Assembly: GCA_013041835.1 (NCBI GenBank)
Contig: JABDRH010000653.1
Coordinates: 1 to 8,172 of the forward strand
Direction of reading: 5' to 3'
Source of the DNA: Desulfatitalea sp.
GTDB lineage: Bacteria; Desulfobacterota; Desulfobacteria; Desulfobacterales; Desulfosarcinaceae
Length of the DNA: 8,172 nucleotides
Shown here: positions 1 to 6,629 of the stretch, piece after piece
Layout: each line of letters begins with the position of its first letter
Numbering within the stretch: position 1 is the stretch's first letter
The notes under the pieces: model-generated
The model's input: only the letters and a program-made list of their open reading frames with translations
What the model was told of the DNA's origin: nothing
The model's database searches: none
Made by a program: the position numbers and the translations under genes

Positions 1-64
1 GTGGCAAGTAATGCCACCCTGCGCGCCAGAGAGGAAGATGATGAAAAAGTTAGGCTTCGGCGAA

Positions 65-80
65 AACAAATGCATTTGTT
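65..80. repeat. Perfect 16-bp palindrome AACAAATGCATTTGTT
   Basis: AACAAATGCATTTGTT is identical to its reverse complement. The ATGCAT core recurs at 208-213 and 245-250 in the neighbouring inverted repeat. Symmetric AT-rich sites of this size are typical of dimeric regulator operators, but the bound protein is unknown and no promoter can be assigned. Confidence 0.5.
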
Positions 81-148
81 ATGCCAATCTCTTGTTTTGG
101 GGTCGCAAATTATGAATATAATATAAATACGGTAAGTTAACTTGTTCT

Positions 149-193
149 TGCACACCCATTGGGAGGATGTTTTCTATATTCAATGGGTGTGCA
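149..193. repeat. 13-bp perfect inverted repeat (hairpin)
   Basis: TGCACACCCATTG (149-161) and CAATGGGTGTGCA (181-193) are perfectly complementary and flank a 19-nt spacer. The stem extends two more positions with one mismatch (147-161/181-195). There is no T-run behind either arm, so it is not a standard intrinsic terminator. It lies about 90 bp downstream of the helix-turn-helix gene on the minus strand. A related half-site, GATTGGGTGT, occurs at 224-233. Confidence 0.75.
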
Positions 194-198
194 TGTTG

Positions 199-261
199 CA
201 AAATGAAATGCATAATGCAAAAAGATTGGGTGTCGTCGTTCGTGATGCATTTTGCATTTTG
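199..261. repeat. Second tandem inverted repeat with ATGCAT ends
   Basis: CAAAATGAAATGCAT (199-213) pairs with ATGCATTTTGCATTTTG (245-261) when a 2-nt bulge is allowed, around a spacer of about 31 nt. It begins only five bases after the 149-193 repeat, so the two form a tandem pair of hairpins behind the 285-689 gene. It could be a 3'-end structure or a binding region. Confidence 0.55.
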
Positions 262-284
262 AGCCGATTGTCGCAGGCAAGGGT

Positions 285-689
285 CTATTTGCGAAGCAGC
301 CGTTTGATGTCGCTTCGTTCCAGGTTGGCGCCTTCCACAAGCAGATTTCCGGCATTGTCTCTGACCGTGCTCAGGCGGCCCTGGCTGATATAGCGCTGCA
401 CCCCATAAGTGGTCAGGTAGGTCATTTCGCAGAAATCTTGTATGGAGTACAGCGTATTGGATGACACGGACTGGGTTTTGGCCGGAGCCGCAGGCGACTC
501 GGTCGGTGGGGTTTCAACAGGCAGTGATGTTTGGGTCGTGATGAGTTGATCGACACAGATCTGCCACTTTCCACCCTTTTTGGTACCTTTGATTTTTCCT
601 TTTTGCAGCCACTTGGAAATGGTTGAAGGCGAAACGCCGCAGCGCTGGGCGAATTCACGAGTGGATAACATCGCGGTTGGGTCGGGCAT
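285..689 (-). CDS. Double helix-turn-helix (MerR/excisionase-like) DNA-binding protein
   Basis: A 134-residue predicted DNA-binding protein with no membrane segment or signal peptide. Residues 8-49 (LSTREFAQRCGVSPSTISKW, then KGKIKG and GGKWQI) match the compact helix-turn-helix plus wing of MerR/excisionase-type domains (HTH_17-like). Residues 50-78 are a Pro/Thr/Ser/Ala-rich flexible linker. Residues 80-134 (LYSIQDFCEM, VQRYISQGRL, SDIKRLL) look like a second domain of the same type. The ATG at 689 is chosen over the TTG at 692 because AAGGAG sits eight bases before it. The gene follows the HDOD gene on the same strand, about 300 bp away, with the 827-991 palindrome between them. Two tethered modules suggest binding to paired or inverted sites, and several such sites are nearby; this is inference. 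No phage or plasmid gene accompanies it, so a true excisionase role is not supported. Confidence 0.8.
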   Translation of the reverse strand: MPDPTAMLSTREFAQRCGVSPSTISKWLQKGKIKGTKKGGKWQICVDQLITTQTSLPVETPPTESPAAPAKTQSVSSNTLYSIQDFCEMTYLTTYGVQRYISQGRLSTVRDNAGNLLVEGANLERSDIKRLLRK

Positions 690-826
690 CAATATTACTC
701 CTTTTCACTGGATTCGATAGTCGCACATTGCCCATTACAGCCATTTTTTCCTGCTGCAACGCATGGGCATCAAGTCACATGAGCGGGGATCATGACAAAA
801 AGGGGTACAAGATGCAAGGGGCGGGC

Positions 827-991
827 CTTAGGGCTCGCGCAAAAAGAATTTCACATTTTCATGTGCCGATCCATCTCACCCGGCTGCGTTACAAAAATAC
901 AGAATATCTCGATATTCTTTAATTTTTGTCCATTGCCGGGTGAGCGCCGCAACACCTGAAAATGTCAATTTATTTTTGCGCGAATCCTAAG
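827..991. repeat. 165-bp palindromic MITE-like intergenic element
   Basis: This is a near-complete palindrome centred at about 909/910. The outer arms, 827-861 and 957-991, match at 30 of 35 positions and begin CTTAGG...TCGCGCAAAAA. Inner perfect stems are CTCACCCGGC (875-884)/GCCGGGTGAG (935-944), ACAAAAAT (891-898)/ATTTTTGT (922-929) and AGAATATC (901-908)/GATATTCT (911-918). Either RNA strand would fold into one long hairpin. The central AT stem is followed by T-rich DNA on both strands, which could support bidirectional termination. The right arm contains the TAG stop (987-989) of the HDOD gene. There is no ORF inside and no obvious target-site duplication. The left end shares 14 bases with 5591-5604. 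Confidence 0.88.
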
Positions 992-2033
992 AGAGCATGG
1001 CGTTAATCTCTTCCACTGAAGCGACCACTTCAGCGGCCAGTTCCTCAGCGAATTCAGGTTTCAATCGTAAGCTCTCCAGGCTTTCGGGGTTCATGGTTTC
1101 ACTGTCAAAGCCTGGTCCGCCGGAGAACCCGGCACGGTATGCCACATGGTTGCCAAGGTGGACAATGTGGGCCAGCGTGTTGCCGTCAGAAGCCGATGGA
1201 TCGTGGTGATGGCGCATGGCTGAAACTTGATTTTCCGGCAGCTTCCACTTCATGCACAAGTCATGGGCAATCTCGGTGTGGTCGAATCCCAGGGCATGAC
1301 GTTCAGCGTCCAGAAAGGAGGGGGACTGATCGCGTAAAAACCGTTCGATTTCCGGGCGTTTCTTGGCCACGTAAGGATCAAGGGCCAGTTTGCCGGCGTC
1401 GTGAATCAATCCCACTGAAAAAGCATCGTTTTCAATGCTGGGCGCCCGTTTTTCAGCAATGCCTTTGCATGCCAAAGCAGTCGCCAGGCTGTGGCGCCAG
1501 AGGGCGCCGGCGTTCAATCCATAGCCTCGGAGCTGCTTGCCCAACATAGAGGCTGAGGAGACCATGGTGATAACCTGTTCAAGTGTCTGGTATCCCAATA
1601 CCACCGACGCCTGGTGAATCGAGCTGACCATGCCGCTGAGGCCGTAATAGGCTGAGTTGGCCACTTTGAGCACCTTGGCGGCAATGGCCTGGTCGGTTTC
1701 GATAATGGTGGAAATATCCTTGAAACTGGAGTTGGGATCGTCCAGCACGCGCCGGGCTTTTAGCAACACCTTGGGCATGGGCGGCAGGTCATTGATTCGC
1801 TTGATGATCTTTTTTTTGATGTCGTCGGTGGTCAGCTCCGATTCATTTTCTTCGTTCAGCGGCTTGAATACCAAACGTGCACCGTTGGTGTCGTTCGCTT
1901 TGGCGTCAGGGCGCAGATCAAGCTTGATCTTGGCTTTACAAGATGGGCAGGGGAAGGATACGATCTTTCCTTGCGGTAGTCGTTCATCGGGTAAACTATA
2001 CGTTTTGTCACATGAAGTGCAGGCAATCTGCAT
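987..2033 (-). CDS. Zinc-ribbon HDOD-domain signalling protein
   Basis: A 348-residue cytoplasmic protein. Residues 1-40 form an MJ0042-type zinc ribbon with C5-x2-C8 and C29-x2-C32. Residues about 40-70 are a charged linker. Residues about 72-275 are an HDOD domain: LPPMP at 83-87, a stretch from about 110 (IETDQAIAAKVLKVANSAYY), LWRHSL at 178-183, HD at 211-212 in GLIHDAGKL, and a later HHH cluster. HDOD proteins are HD-GYP relatives that usually act as non-enzymatic scaffolds in signalling, motility or stress regulation. Here several metal-site histidines and the HD pair remain, so catalysis cannot be excluded from sequence alone. The ATG start has AAGGAAG four bases upstream. The gene is divergent from the RibD-C-like gene and has its own promoter candidate. 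Its last codons (TCT-TAG) run into the 827-991 palindrome. The specific pathway is unknown. Confidence 0.9.
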   Translation of the reverse strand: MQIACTSCDKTYSLPDERLPQGKIVSFPCPSCKAKIKLDLRPDAKANDTNGARLVFKPLNEENESELTTDDIKKKIIKRINDLPPMPKVLLKARRVLDDPNSSFKDISTIIETDQAIAAKVLKVANSAYYGLSGMVSSIHQASVVLGYQTLEQVITMVSSASMLGKQLRGYGLNAGALWRHSLATALACKGIAEKRAPSIENDAFSVGLIHDAGKLALDPYVAKKRPEIERFLRDQSPSFLDAERHALGFDHTEIAHDLCMKWKLPENQVSAMRHHHDPSASDGNTLAHIVHLGNHVAYRAGFSGGPGFDSETMNPESLESLRLKPEFAEELAAEVVASVEEINAMLS

Positions 2034-2070
2034 ACGACTTCCTTATTCTCCGTGGTATGCTCGGCAATCC

Positions 2071-2100
2071 AATATATTTTTCAGACGGCGCCCATTTCAA
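2071..2100 (-). promoter_or_regulatory. Sigma-70-like promoter candidate for the HDOD gene
   Basis: On the minus strand, TTGAAA (complement of 2095-2100) and TATATT (complement of 2071-2076) are separated by 18 bases. The -10 box is about 40 bp before the HDOD start codon. Both boxes are close to consensus, but transcription itself is inferred. Confidence 0.5.
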
Positions 2101-2164
2101 CCGAGGTATCTGTCAGCCGTCAACGGATTGAAAGTGGCGTCTCCCTATGTATCGGTTTGGGTCG

Positions 2165-2193
2165 TTGAAAAGTTAACCCCAATGTTGCATAAA
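2165..2193 (+). promoter_or_regulatory. Sigma-70-like promoter candidate for the RibD-C/DHFR-like gene
   Basis: TTGAAA (2165-2170) and CATAAA (2188-2193) are spaced by exactly 17 bases. The -10 box lies about 85 bp before the ATG at 2280. With the minus-strand candidate at 2071-2100, this makes 2034-2279 a divergent promoter region. Confidence 0.5.
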
Positions 2194-2279
2194 AAAGATG
2201 GCCAAAAGGCAGCAGGTTTTTGCAAGGGCGGAAAGTCATCATCAACAGGCTCGATCATAGCGCCGGGAAGGTCACTCCC

Positions 2280-2801
2280 ATGAAATTGATATTACTCATG
2301 GCCATGACGGCGGACGGGAAAATCGCGCGTAACGCCAACCACTTTCCCGATTGGACCGGCAGGGCGGATAAACGCATGTTTAAACGGAAAACATTGGAGG
2401 CCGGAGTTGTCATCATGGGCGCCCGAACCTATGACACCATCGGCAAACCCTTGGCGGGTCGACTCAACGTGGTCATGACGCGTCATCCCGAGCGATACCG
2501 TCCCGCCGAAAACCTGGTCCTTTCCTGCCGATCTCCGGGCCAGGTATTGGACGATGTCGCTTCGCGCGGTTTTGAGACCGTCATTCTGGCCGGGGGGGCA
2601 ACCATCAATGCGGCCTTTGCCCGCCGGGGGCTCATCAATGAGATGATCTTGACCATCACGCCGGTCATTTTCGGCACTGGGCTCTCTCTTTTTTCAGAAC
2701 CTATTGATTTATCTATGGACTTATTGAATTGCCGGGAACTTGAACCGAATGTGATCGTGCTCCACTACGCATTGCGTAAGGATGTCTCTCCGTCAATTTG
2801 A
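2280..2801 (+). CDS. RibD C-terminal-domain / dihydrofolate reductase-family protein
   Basis: A 173-residue single-domain protein of the RibD-C/DHFR-like superfamily, which uses NAD(P)H to reduce pterin- or pyrimidine-type substrates. Diagnostic segments are MTADGKIAR (9-17), the family's S/T-x-DGKIA start; VIMGARTYDTIGKPLAGRLN (44-63), the nucleotide-binding strand-helix; ILAGGATINAAF (102-113), the glycine-rich NADPH loop; and LTITPVIFGTG (124-134) near the C-terminus. The N-terminal deaminase domain of bifunctional RibD is absent, so this is a stand-alone reductase-like protein. The substrate (riboflavin intermediate, folate or other) cannot be told. The ATG at 2280 is chosen over one at 2220 because GGAAGG precedes it by eight bases and homology starts at MKLILLMAMT. 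The gene stands alone, with neither folate nor riboflavin genes beside it. Confidence 0.87.
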   Translation: MKLILLMAMTADGKIARNANHFPDWTGRADKRMFKRKTLEAGVVIMGARTYDTIGKPLAGRLNVVMTRHPERYRPAENLVLSCRSPGQVLDDVASRGFETVILAGGATINAAFARRGLINEMILTITPVIFGTGLSLFSEPIDLSMDLLNCRELEPNVIVLHYALRKDVSPSI

Positions 2802-2862
2802 TGCTGTTCAATATGATCCATCGGTCCAGGGCGGTCCGGATGATTTTGCTAAAGGGATTTGT

Positions 2863-2892
2863 TTGACATTCGCGCTATTCTCAAGGCATATA
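2863..2892 (+). promoter_or_regulatory. Sigma-70-like promoter candidate for cysS
   Basis: A perfect TTGACA (2863-2868) is followed after 18 bases by CATATA (2887-2892). If used, it gives a cysS leader of about 170 nt. That leader would contain the 13-bp-period repeat at 2932-2954 and the hairpins at 2959-2994 and 3038-3050. The -35 box is strong and the -10 box moderate. Confidence 0.45.
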
Positions 2893-2931
2893 GCGGGCGT
2901 CGATTATGGTCGGCCGAAAATTGATGGCAAA

Positions 2932-2954
2932 TGGACACCGGCATTGGACACCGG
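2932..2954 (+). repeat. Short tandem repeat TGGACACCGG x2
   Basis: TGGACACCGG occurs at 2932-2941 and 2945-2954, a 13-bp period. It lies between the cysS promoter candidate and the cysS start, so it could be an operator pair or simply a local duplication. Confidence 0.5.
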
Positions 2955-2956
2955 AT

Positions 2957-2994
2957 AAGGGCTCGTGTAAAAATGGTTCGTATTTTAGGCGCCC
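2957..2994. repeat. Hairpin copy of the AGGGCTCG intergenic repeat
   Basis: AAGGGCTCGTGTAAAAA (2957-2973) is a diverged copy of the left end of the 827-991 element (AGGGCTCGCGCAAAAA). It folds with the sequence after it: GGG (2959-2961) with CCC (2992-2994), CG (2964-2965) with CG (2990-2991), and TAAAA (2968-2972) with TTTTA (2983-2987), with one bulge, one mismatch and a 10-nt loop. The right half (GTATTTTAGGCGC, 2980-2992) resembles the inverted right half of the 5591-5610 copy. It lies in the cysS leader. Confidence 0.6.
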
Positions 2995-3068
2995 GGATTT
3001 AAATTGGATTTGTTCGCTTTGACGCCGCAAAACCGCAGGCGCTTCGCGCCAAAGCACCGAGAGAAACG

Positions 3069-4457
3069 ATGGAGTTACTGTTCTATAACACACTGACACG
3101 CCGCAAGGAGGTGTTTCAACCGATTCATCCGCCCCGTGTGGGGGTGTATACCTGCGGTCCGACGGTTTATAACTATGCCCATATCGGCAACCTGCGCACA
3201 TACATCTTTTCCGATATTCTTAAACGGGTAATGATGTACAACGGTTTCAAGGTGAAACATGTCATGAATATCACCGATGTCGGCCATCTAACCGGTGACC
3301 GGGATATGGGTGAAGATAAGTTGGAAAAAGGTGCCCGCAAAGAGGGAAAGAGCGCATGGGAGATCGCAGAATACTACACTCAGGCTTTTAAAAACGATAT
3401 CAAGCGGCTGAATATCTTAGATCCCACGCTCTGGTGTAAGGCGACCGATACCATAGACGACCAGATCGCATTGATTCGCACCTTGGAGCAAAAGGGCTAC
3501 ACATATAAAACCAAGGATGGCGTTTACTTCGATACTTCAAAATTCGAGGGATACACCAAGCTATCCCATCAGGACCTTGAAGCACTTCAAGAAGGCGCCC
3601 GGGTAGAGCGTAATCCGGAGAAAAGAAATTTCACTGATTTTGCCCTGTGGAAGTTTTCTCCCCAAGGTGCGCGGCGGCAGATGGAGTGGCCATCGCCGTG
3701 GGGAGTCGGATTCCCCGGATGGCACATTGAATGCTCCGCCATGAGTATGAAATTTTTAGGGGAGATGCTTGACATCCACTGCGGTGGAACGGATCATGTG
3801 GATGTCCATCACACCAACGAAATCGCCCAGTCCGAAGCCGCCACCGGAAAGCCCTTTTTCAACTTCTGGATGCACGGAGCGTTTCTGATCATCGCCGGCG
3901 GCAAAAAAATGGCAAAAAGTGAGGGTAACTTTCTGACCCTGGAGCGAACCATTTCCATGAACGGCATCGATCCTTTGGCCTTTCGGTTTGCTGCGTTTCA
4001 AACCCACTACCGCAAACCCATGGAGTATAGCGAAACGGCGCTGGCTGCTGCGCAGAACGGCTTGCAGCATCTGCGCAATCAGGTGCGTACATTGGCCGAT
4101 CAAGCCCAAGCCGACCGCATTGACCCAGGCTTTCAGGAAAAATTCAAGCAAGCCCTCAACAATGACCTTAACATGCCCCAGGCCCTGGCCGTGGTGCAGG
4201 ACTTGCTCAAGTCCGACCTCGCAGTTTCAGTAAAACTGGCAACGGTGTACGATATGGATCGGGTAATGGGGCTGGACTTGGACAAGGCTGCTGCGAGCGA
4301 GACGCTGCCGGACGATGTTCACGCATTGGTAGACGCCCGCCGTATCGCAAGAGAAGAAAAACAGTGGGCTTTGTCGGATGAACTGCGGGATAAGATCCAG
4401 GCGATGGGCTATGTCGTTCAAGACAAACCCCAGGGTATGAAAGTGTTCAAGCCCTAG
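3069..4457 (+). CDS. cysS: Cysteinyl-tRNA synthetase
   Basis: A class I aminoacyl-tRNA synthetase that charges tRNA-Cys with cysteine using ATP, in the cytoplasm. The 462 residues are a typical full length. The HIGH motif is HIGN (38-41) after TCGPTVYNYA. The KMSKS loop is KMAKS (280-284). Zinc ligands expected from the E. coli enzyme are all present: C29, C222 (in GWHIECSAMS), H247 and E251 (HHTNEIAQSEA). The tRNA-recognition C-terminal region (about 350-462) is complete and includes ARRIAREEKQWALSDELRDK. Variations are Ala for Ser in KMSKS and CGGTDHVDVHHTNE in place of the common GGG-x-DL-x-FPHHENE. Both look like subfamily differences rather than damage. The ATG is preceded by GAGA five bases away and follows a leader of about 170 nt with hairpins. 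The TAG stop is the first base pair of the 4455-4618 inverted repeat. It is the sole translation gene in the window. Confidence 0.98.
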   Translation: MELLFYNTLTRRKEVFQPIHPPRVGVYTCGPTVYNYAHIGNLRTYIFSDILKRVMMYNGFKVKHVMNITDVGHLTGDRDMGEDKLEKGARKEGKSAWEIAEYYTQAFKNDIKRLNILDPTLWCKATDTIDDQIALIRTLEQKGYTYKTKDGVYFDTSKFEGYTKLSHQDLEALQEGARVERNPEKRNFTDFALWKFSPQGARRQMEWPSPWGVGFPGWHIECSAMSMKFLGEMLDIHCGGTDHVDVHHTNEIAQSEAATGKPFFNFWMHGAFLIIAGGKKMAKSEGNFLTLERTISMNGIDPLAFRFAAFQTHYRKPMEYSETALAAAQNGLQHLRNQVRTLADQAQADRIDPGFQEKFKQALNNDLNMPQALAVVQDLLKSDLAVSVKLATVYDMDRVMGLDLDKAAASETLPDDVHALVDARRIAREEKQWALSDELRDKIQAMGYVVQDKPQGMKVFKP

Positions 4458-4618
4458 GCTATTGTCGGAAAAGAAAAGACCGTATTTCATCACCCATTTT
4501 TCTCCGTCTTCAAGGCGTGTCAAAGGACGCATGCGGTCTGTATCCGGCCTTTGATACAACGCACAAGACGGGAAAAAAGACAAGCAAGAAGGTGTTATTC
4601 TTTGACAGAAATCGCCTA
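4455..4618. repeat. Long imperfect palindrome (about 164 bp) behind cysS
   Basis: The two halves are diverged inverted copies. Matching blocks, read inward from each end, are TAGGC (4455-4459/4614-4618), ATT, GTC, AAAGAA, TTTTTC (4497-4502) with GAAAAA (4572-4577), CCGTCTT (4504-4510) with AAGACGG (4565-4571), and GTGTCAAAGG (4517-4526) with CCTTTGATAC (4548-4557), which includes one G-T pair. The T-run is on the 5' side and the A-run on the 3' side, the reverse of an intrinsic terminator. The cysS stop codon forms the outer end. No ORF is present. Size and position resemble the 827-991 element, but the sequence family seems different. Confidence 0.65.
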
Positions 4619-4701
4619 AACGCCTACCTCGGTTTGCTTTTGCGATTTTCAATGGAATCCCCCCGCGTGGCTTGACAACGGCCGAATGGAAAACGAGAAG
4701 G

Positions 4702-5595
4702 ATGGTAAGAAGAGACCTGAACACCTTGTTGCAAGACGAATGCGCCCTTCGGCGTCATGTTCAGCAGCGTCTTGACGGTGAGGGAACGGGGATGTTTCTC
4801 AACGATGTGACGCCTGAAAAGCTCAAGGACGGTTCGGTGGTGCTGTTTGTGTTGGGCAACTGCCGGATCGAATCTCGCAAAGGACCGCCCGAGCCTTGCC
4901 TGATGCTGACCAAACGTTCCGCTTATGTCCGCCAGGCCGGCGATTTGTGCTGCCCGGGTGGCGGACTTTCCTGGCGCACCGACCGGTTGTTGGCCTGGTT
5001 TTTGCTGCTTCCGGGATCGCCCTTGCGGCGTTGGATCGGCCGGCGCGGCTTGCCGGCCCTAAATGACGCACAGCGTCGGCGCCTGGCCCTGTTGTTGGCC
5101 GTGGGCATGCGCGAGACCTGGGAAGAGGTGCGCATGAATCCGTTTGGATTTACCTTTTTGGGCATGTTGCCGGAACAACATCTGGTAATGTTCAACCGGG
5201 TCATATACCCCATGGTCGGTTGGGTTGCGGCGCAACCCTTTCACCCCAACCGGGAGGTCGACCGCATCGTTCCAATCCCGCTGCGGCGTCTGTTTGACCC
5301 CAACGGATATGGCCGTTTTCGCCCCGTGATGGCCACCACGGCAAGCGGTGATCCGGCGCATTGGCATCGCGCCGATTTCCCGTGTTTCACGCACTCGGAC
5401 GCCGTCGGTCAGGAAACTTTATGGGGTGCGACCTATCGCATCACCACTGACTTTTTGCAGCGGGTCTTCGATTTTTCGCCACCGTCAACCGCACGACGCC
5501 GACTTGTATCTGAGCGGCTGTTGGACGAAACCTACCTCAACGGCGCCCCGGTTGATTCACCGCAAGTATCAGCGGTTGTGAAAAAGCGCTCTTAG
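4702..5595 (+). CDS. Nudix (CoA pyrophosphatase-like) hydrolase with an insertion in the Nudix box
   Basis: A 297-residue Nudix-superfamily protein, expected to hydrolyse a nucleoside-diphosphate-linked substrate such as CoA with a divalent metal. LMLTKRSAYVRQAGD (67-81) matches the signature upstream of the Nudix box in CoA-pyrophosphatase relatives (LTKRS-x2-VR). PGGG (85-88) opens the box and RETWEEV (137-143) supplies the metal-binding glutamates. The canonical spacing between these parts is about 14 residues; here roughly 35 extra, partly hydrophobic residues intervene (LLAWFLLLPGSPLRRWIGRR), so the box is split. The Gly normally after REUXEE is replaced (EEVRMN). The ATG at 4702 is chosen over the TTG at 4672, which lacks a ribosome site; GAGAAGG abuts the ATG, so the start is uncertain. 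The gene ends in TCT-TAG inside the CTTAGGGCTCGCGC repeat and converges on argF. Confidence 0.82.
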   Translation: MVRRDLNTLLQDECALRRHVQQRLDGEGTGMFLNDVTPEKLKDGSVVLFVLGNCRIESRKGPPEPCLMLTKRSAYVRQAGDLCCPGGGLSWRTDRLLAWFLLLPGSPLRRWIGRRGLPALNDAQRRRLALLLAVGMRETWEEVRMNPFGFTFLGMLPEQHLVMFNRVIYPMVGWVAAQPFHPNREVDRIVPIPLRRLFDPNGYGRFRPVMATTASGDPAHWHRADFPCFTHSDAVGQETLWGATYRITTDFLQRVFDFSPPSTARRRLVSERLLDETYLNGAPVDSPQVSAVVKKRS

Positions 5596-5608
5596 GGCTC
5601 GCGCCTAA
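5591..5608. repeat. Minimal copy of the CTTAGGGCTCGCGC repeat between convergent genes
   Basis: CTTAGGGCTCGCGC (5591-5604) is identical to 827-840, the left end of the 165-bp element. It is followed directly by CTAAAT, giving a small stem TTAGG (5592-5596)/CCTAA (5604-5608), as if the two ends of the larger element were joined. TAG at 5593-5595 is the Nudix stop codon, in the same register (bases 3-5 of the repeat) as the HDOD stop in the 957-991 arm. The argF stop lies 13 bases further on. Confidence 0.6.
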
Positions 5609-5620
5609 ATACCATCAGCG

Positions 5621-6629
<1,009 letters not shown>

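Larger units (their letters stand above)
1..284. other. Non-coding stretch rich in inverted repeats
   Basis: No gene is convincing here. The + strand is open from base 1 to a TAA at 124-126 in one frame and to a TGA at 110-112 in another. Neither short tail is recognisable, so at most one is the 3' end of a gene cut by the window edge. What can be seen is structural: a small inverted repeat at 1-17 (GTGGCA/TGCCAC, 5-nt loop), a perfect 16-bp palindrome at 65-80, and two tandem inverted repeats at 149-193 and 199-261, listed separately. The stretch is AT-rich (for example 110-130) and lies downstream of the helix-turn-helix gene that ends at 285. Confidence 0.5.

Noticed and set aside
1..126. 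Open + frame ending in TAA at 124-126, possibly the end of a gene, and a 25-codon ORF at 38-112
   Set aside because: Two overlapping frames are both open, neither encodes a recognisable segment, and the region is AT-rich with palindromes. There is not enough to call a partial CDS.
812..823. ATGCAAGGGGCG shared with 7534-7545 as a dispersed repeat
   Set aside because: Several 12-mer matches are expected by chance in a window of this size, and the flanks do not match.
142..922. Several + strand ORFs (142-393, 252-464, 623-922)
   Set aside because: The first two overlap the minus-strand HTH gene or its flanking repeats and show no family features. 623-922 runs into the 165-bp palindrome and has atypical composition.
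1139..1549. 136-codon + ORF, and the longer 1657-2283 + ORF, opposite the HDOD gene
   Set aside because: They are antisense shadows; the minus strand has clear zinc-ribbon and HDOD motifs throughout.
2893..3068. T-box riboswitch upstream of cysS
   Set aside because: No T-box consensus or antiterminator/terminator pair was found. The leader hairpins are explained by the intergenic repeat and a small GGCGC-TTC-GCGCC stem at 3038-3050.
4497..4578. Intrinsic terminator behind cysS
   Set aside because: The stem is flanked by T on the 5' side and A on the 3' side, which is reversed for both strands, and no U-tract follows.
4672..4701. TTG start for the Nudix gene at 4672
   Set aside because: No ribosome-binding sequence at a sensible distance. 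The in-frame ATG at 4702 is preferred, although its GAGAAGG is unusually close.
4227..4724. 165-codon minus-strand ORF spanning the cysS 3' end and intergenic palindrome
   Set aside because: No recognisable domain; it overlaps the well-supported cysS C-terminus and is open mainly because of the inverted repeat.
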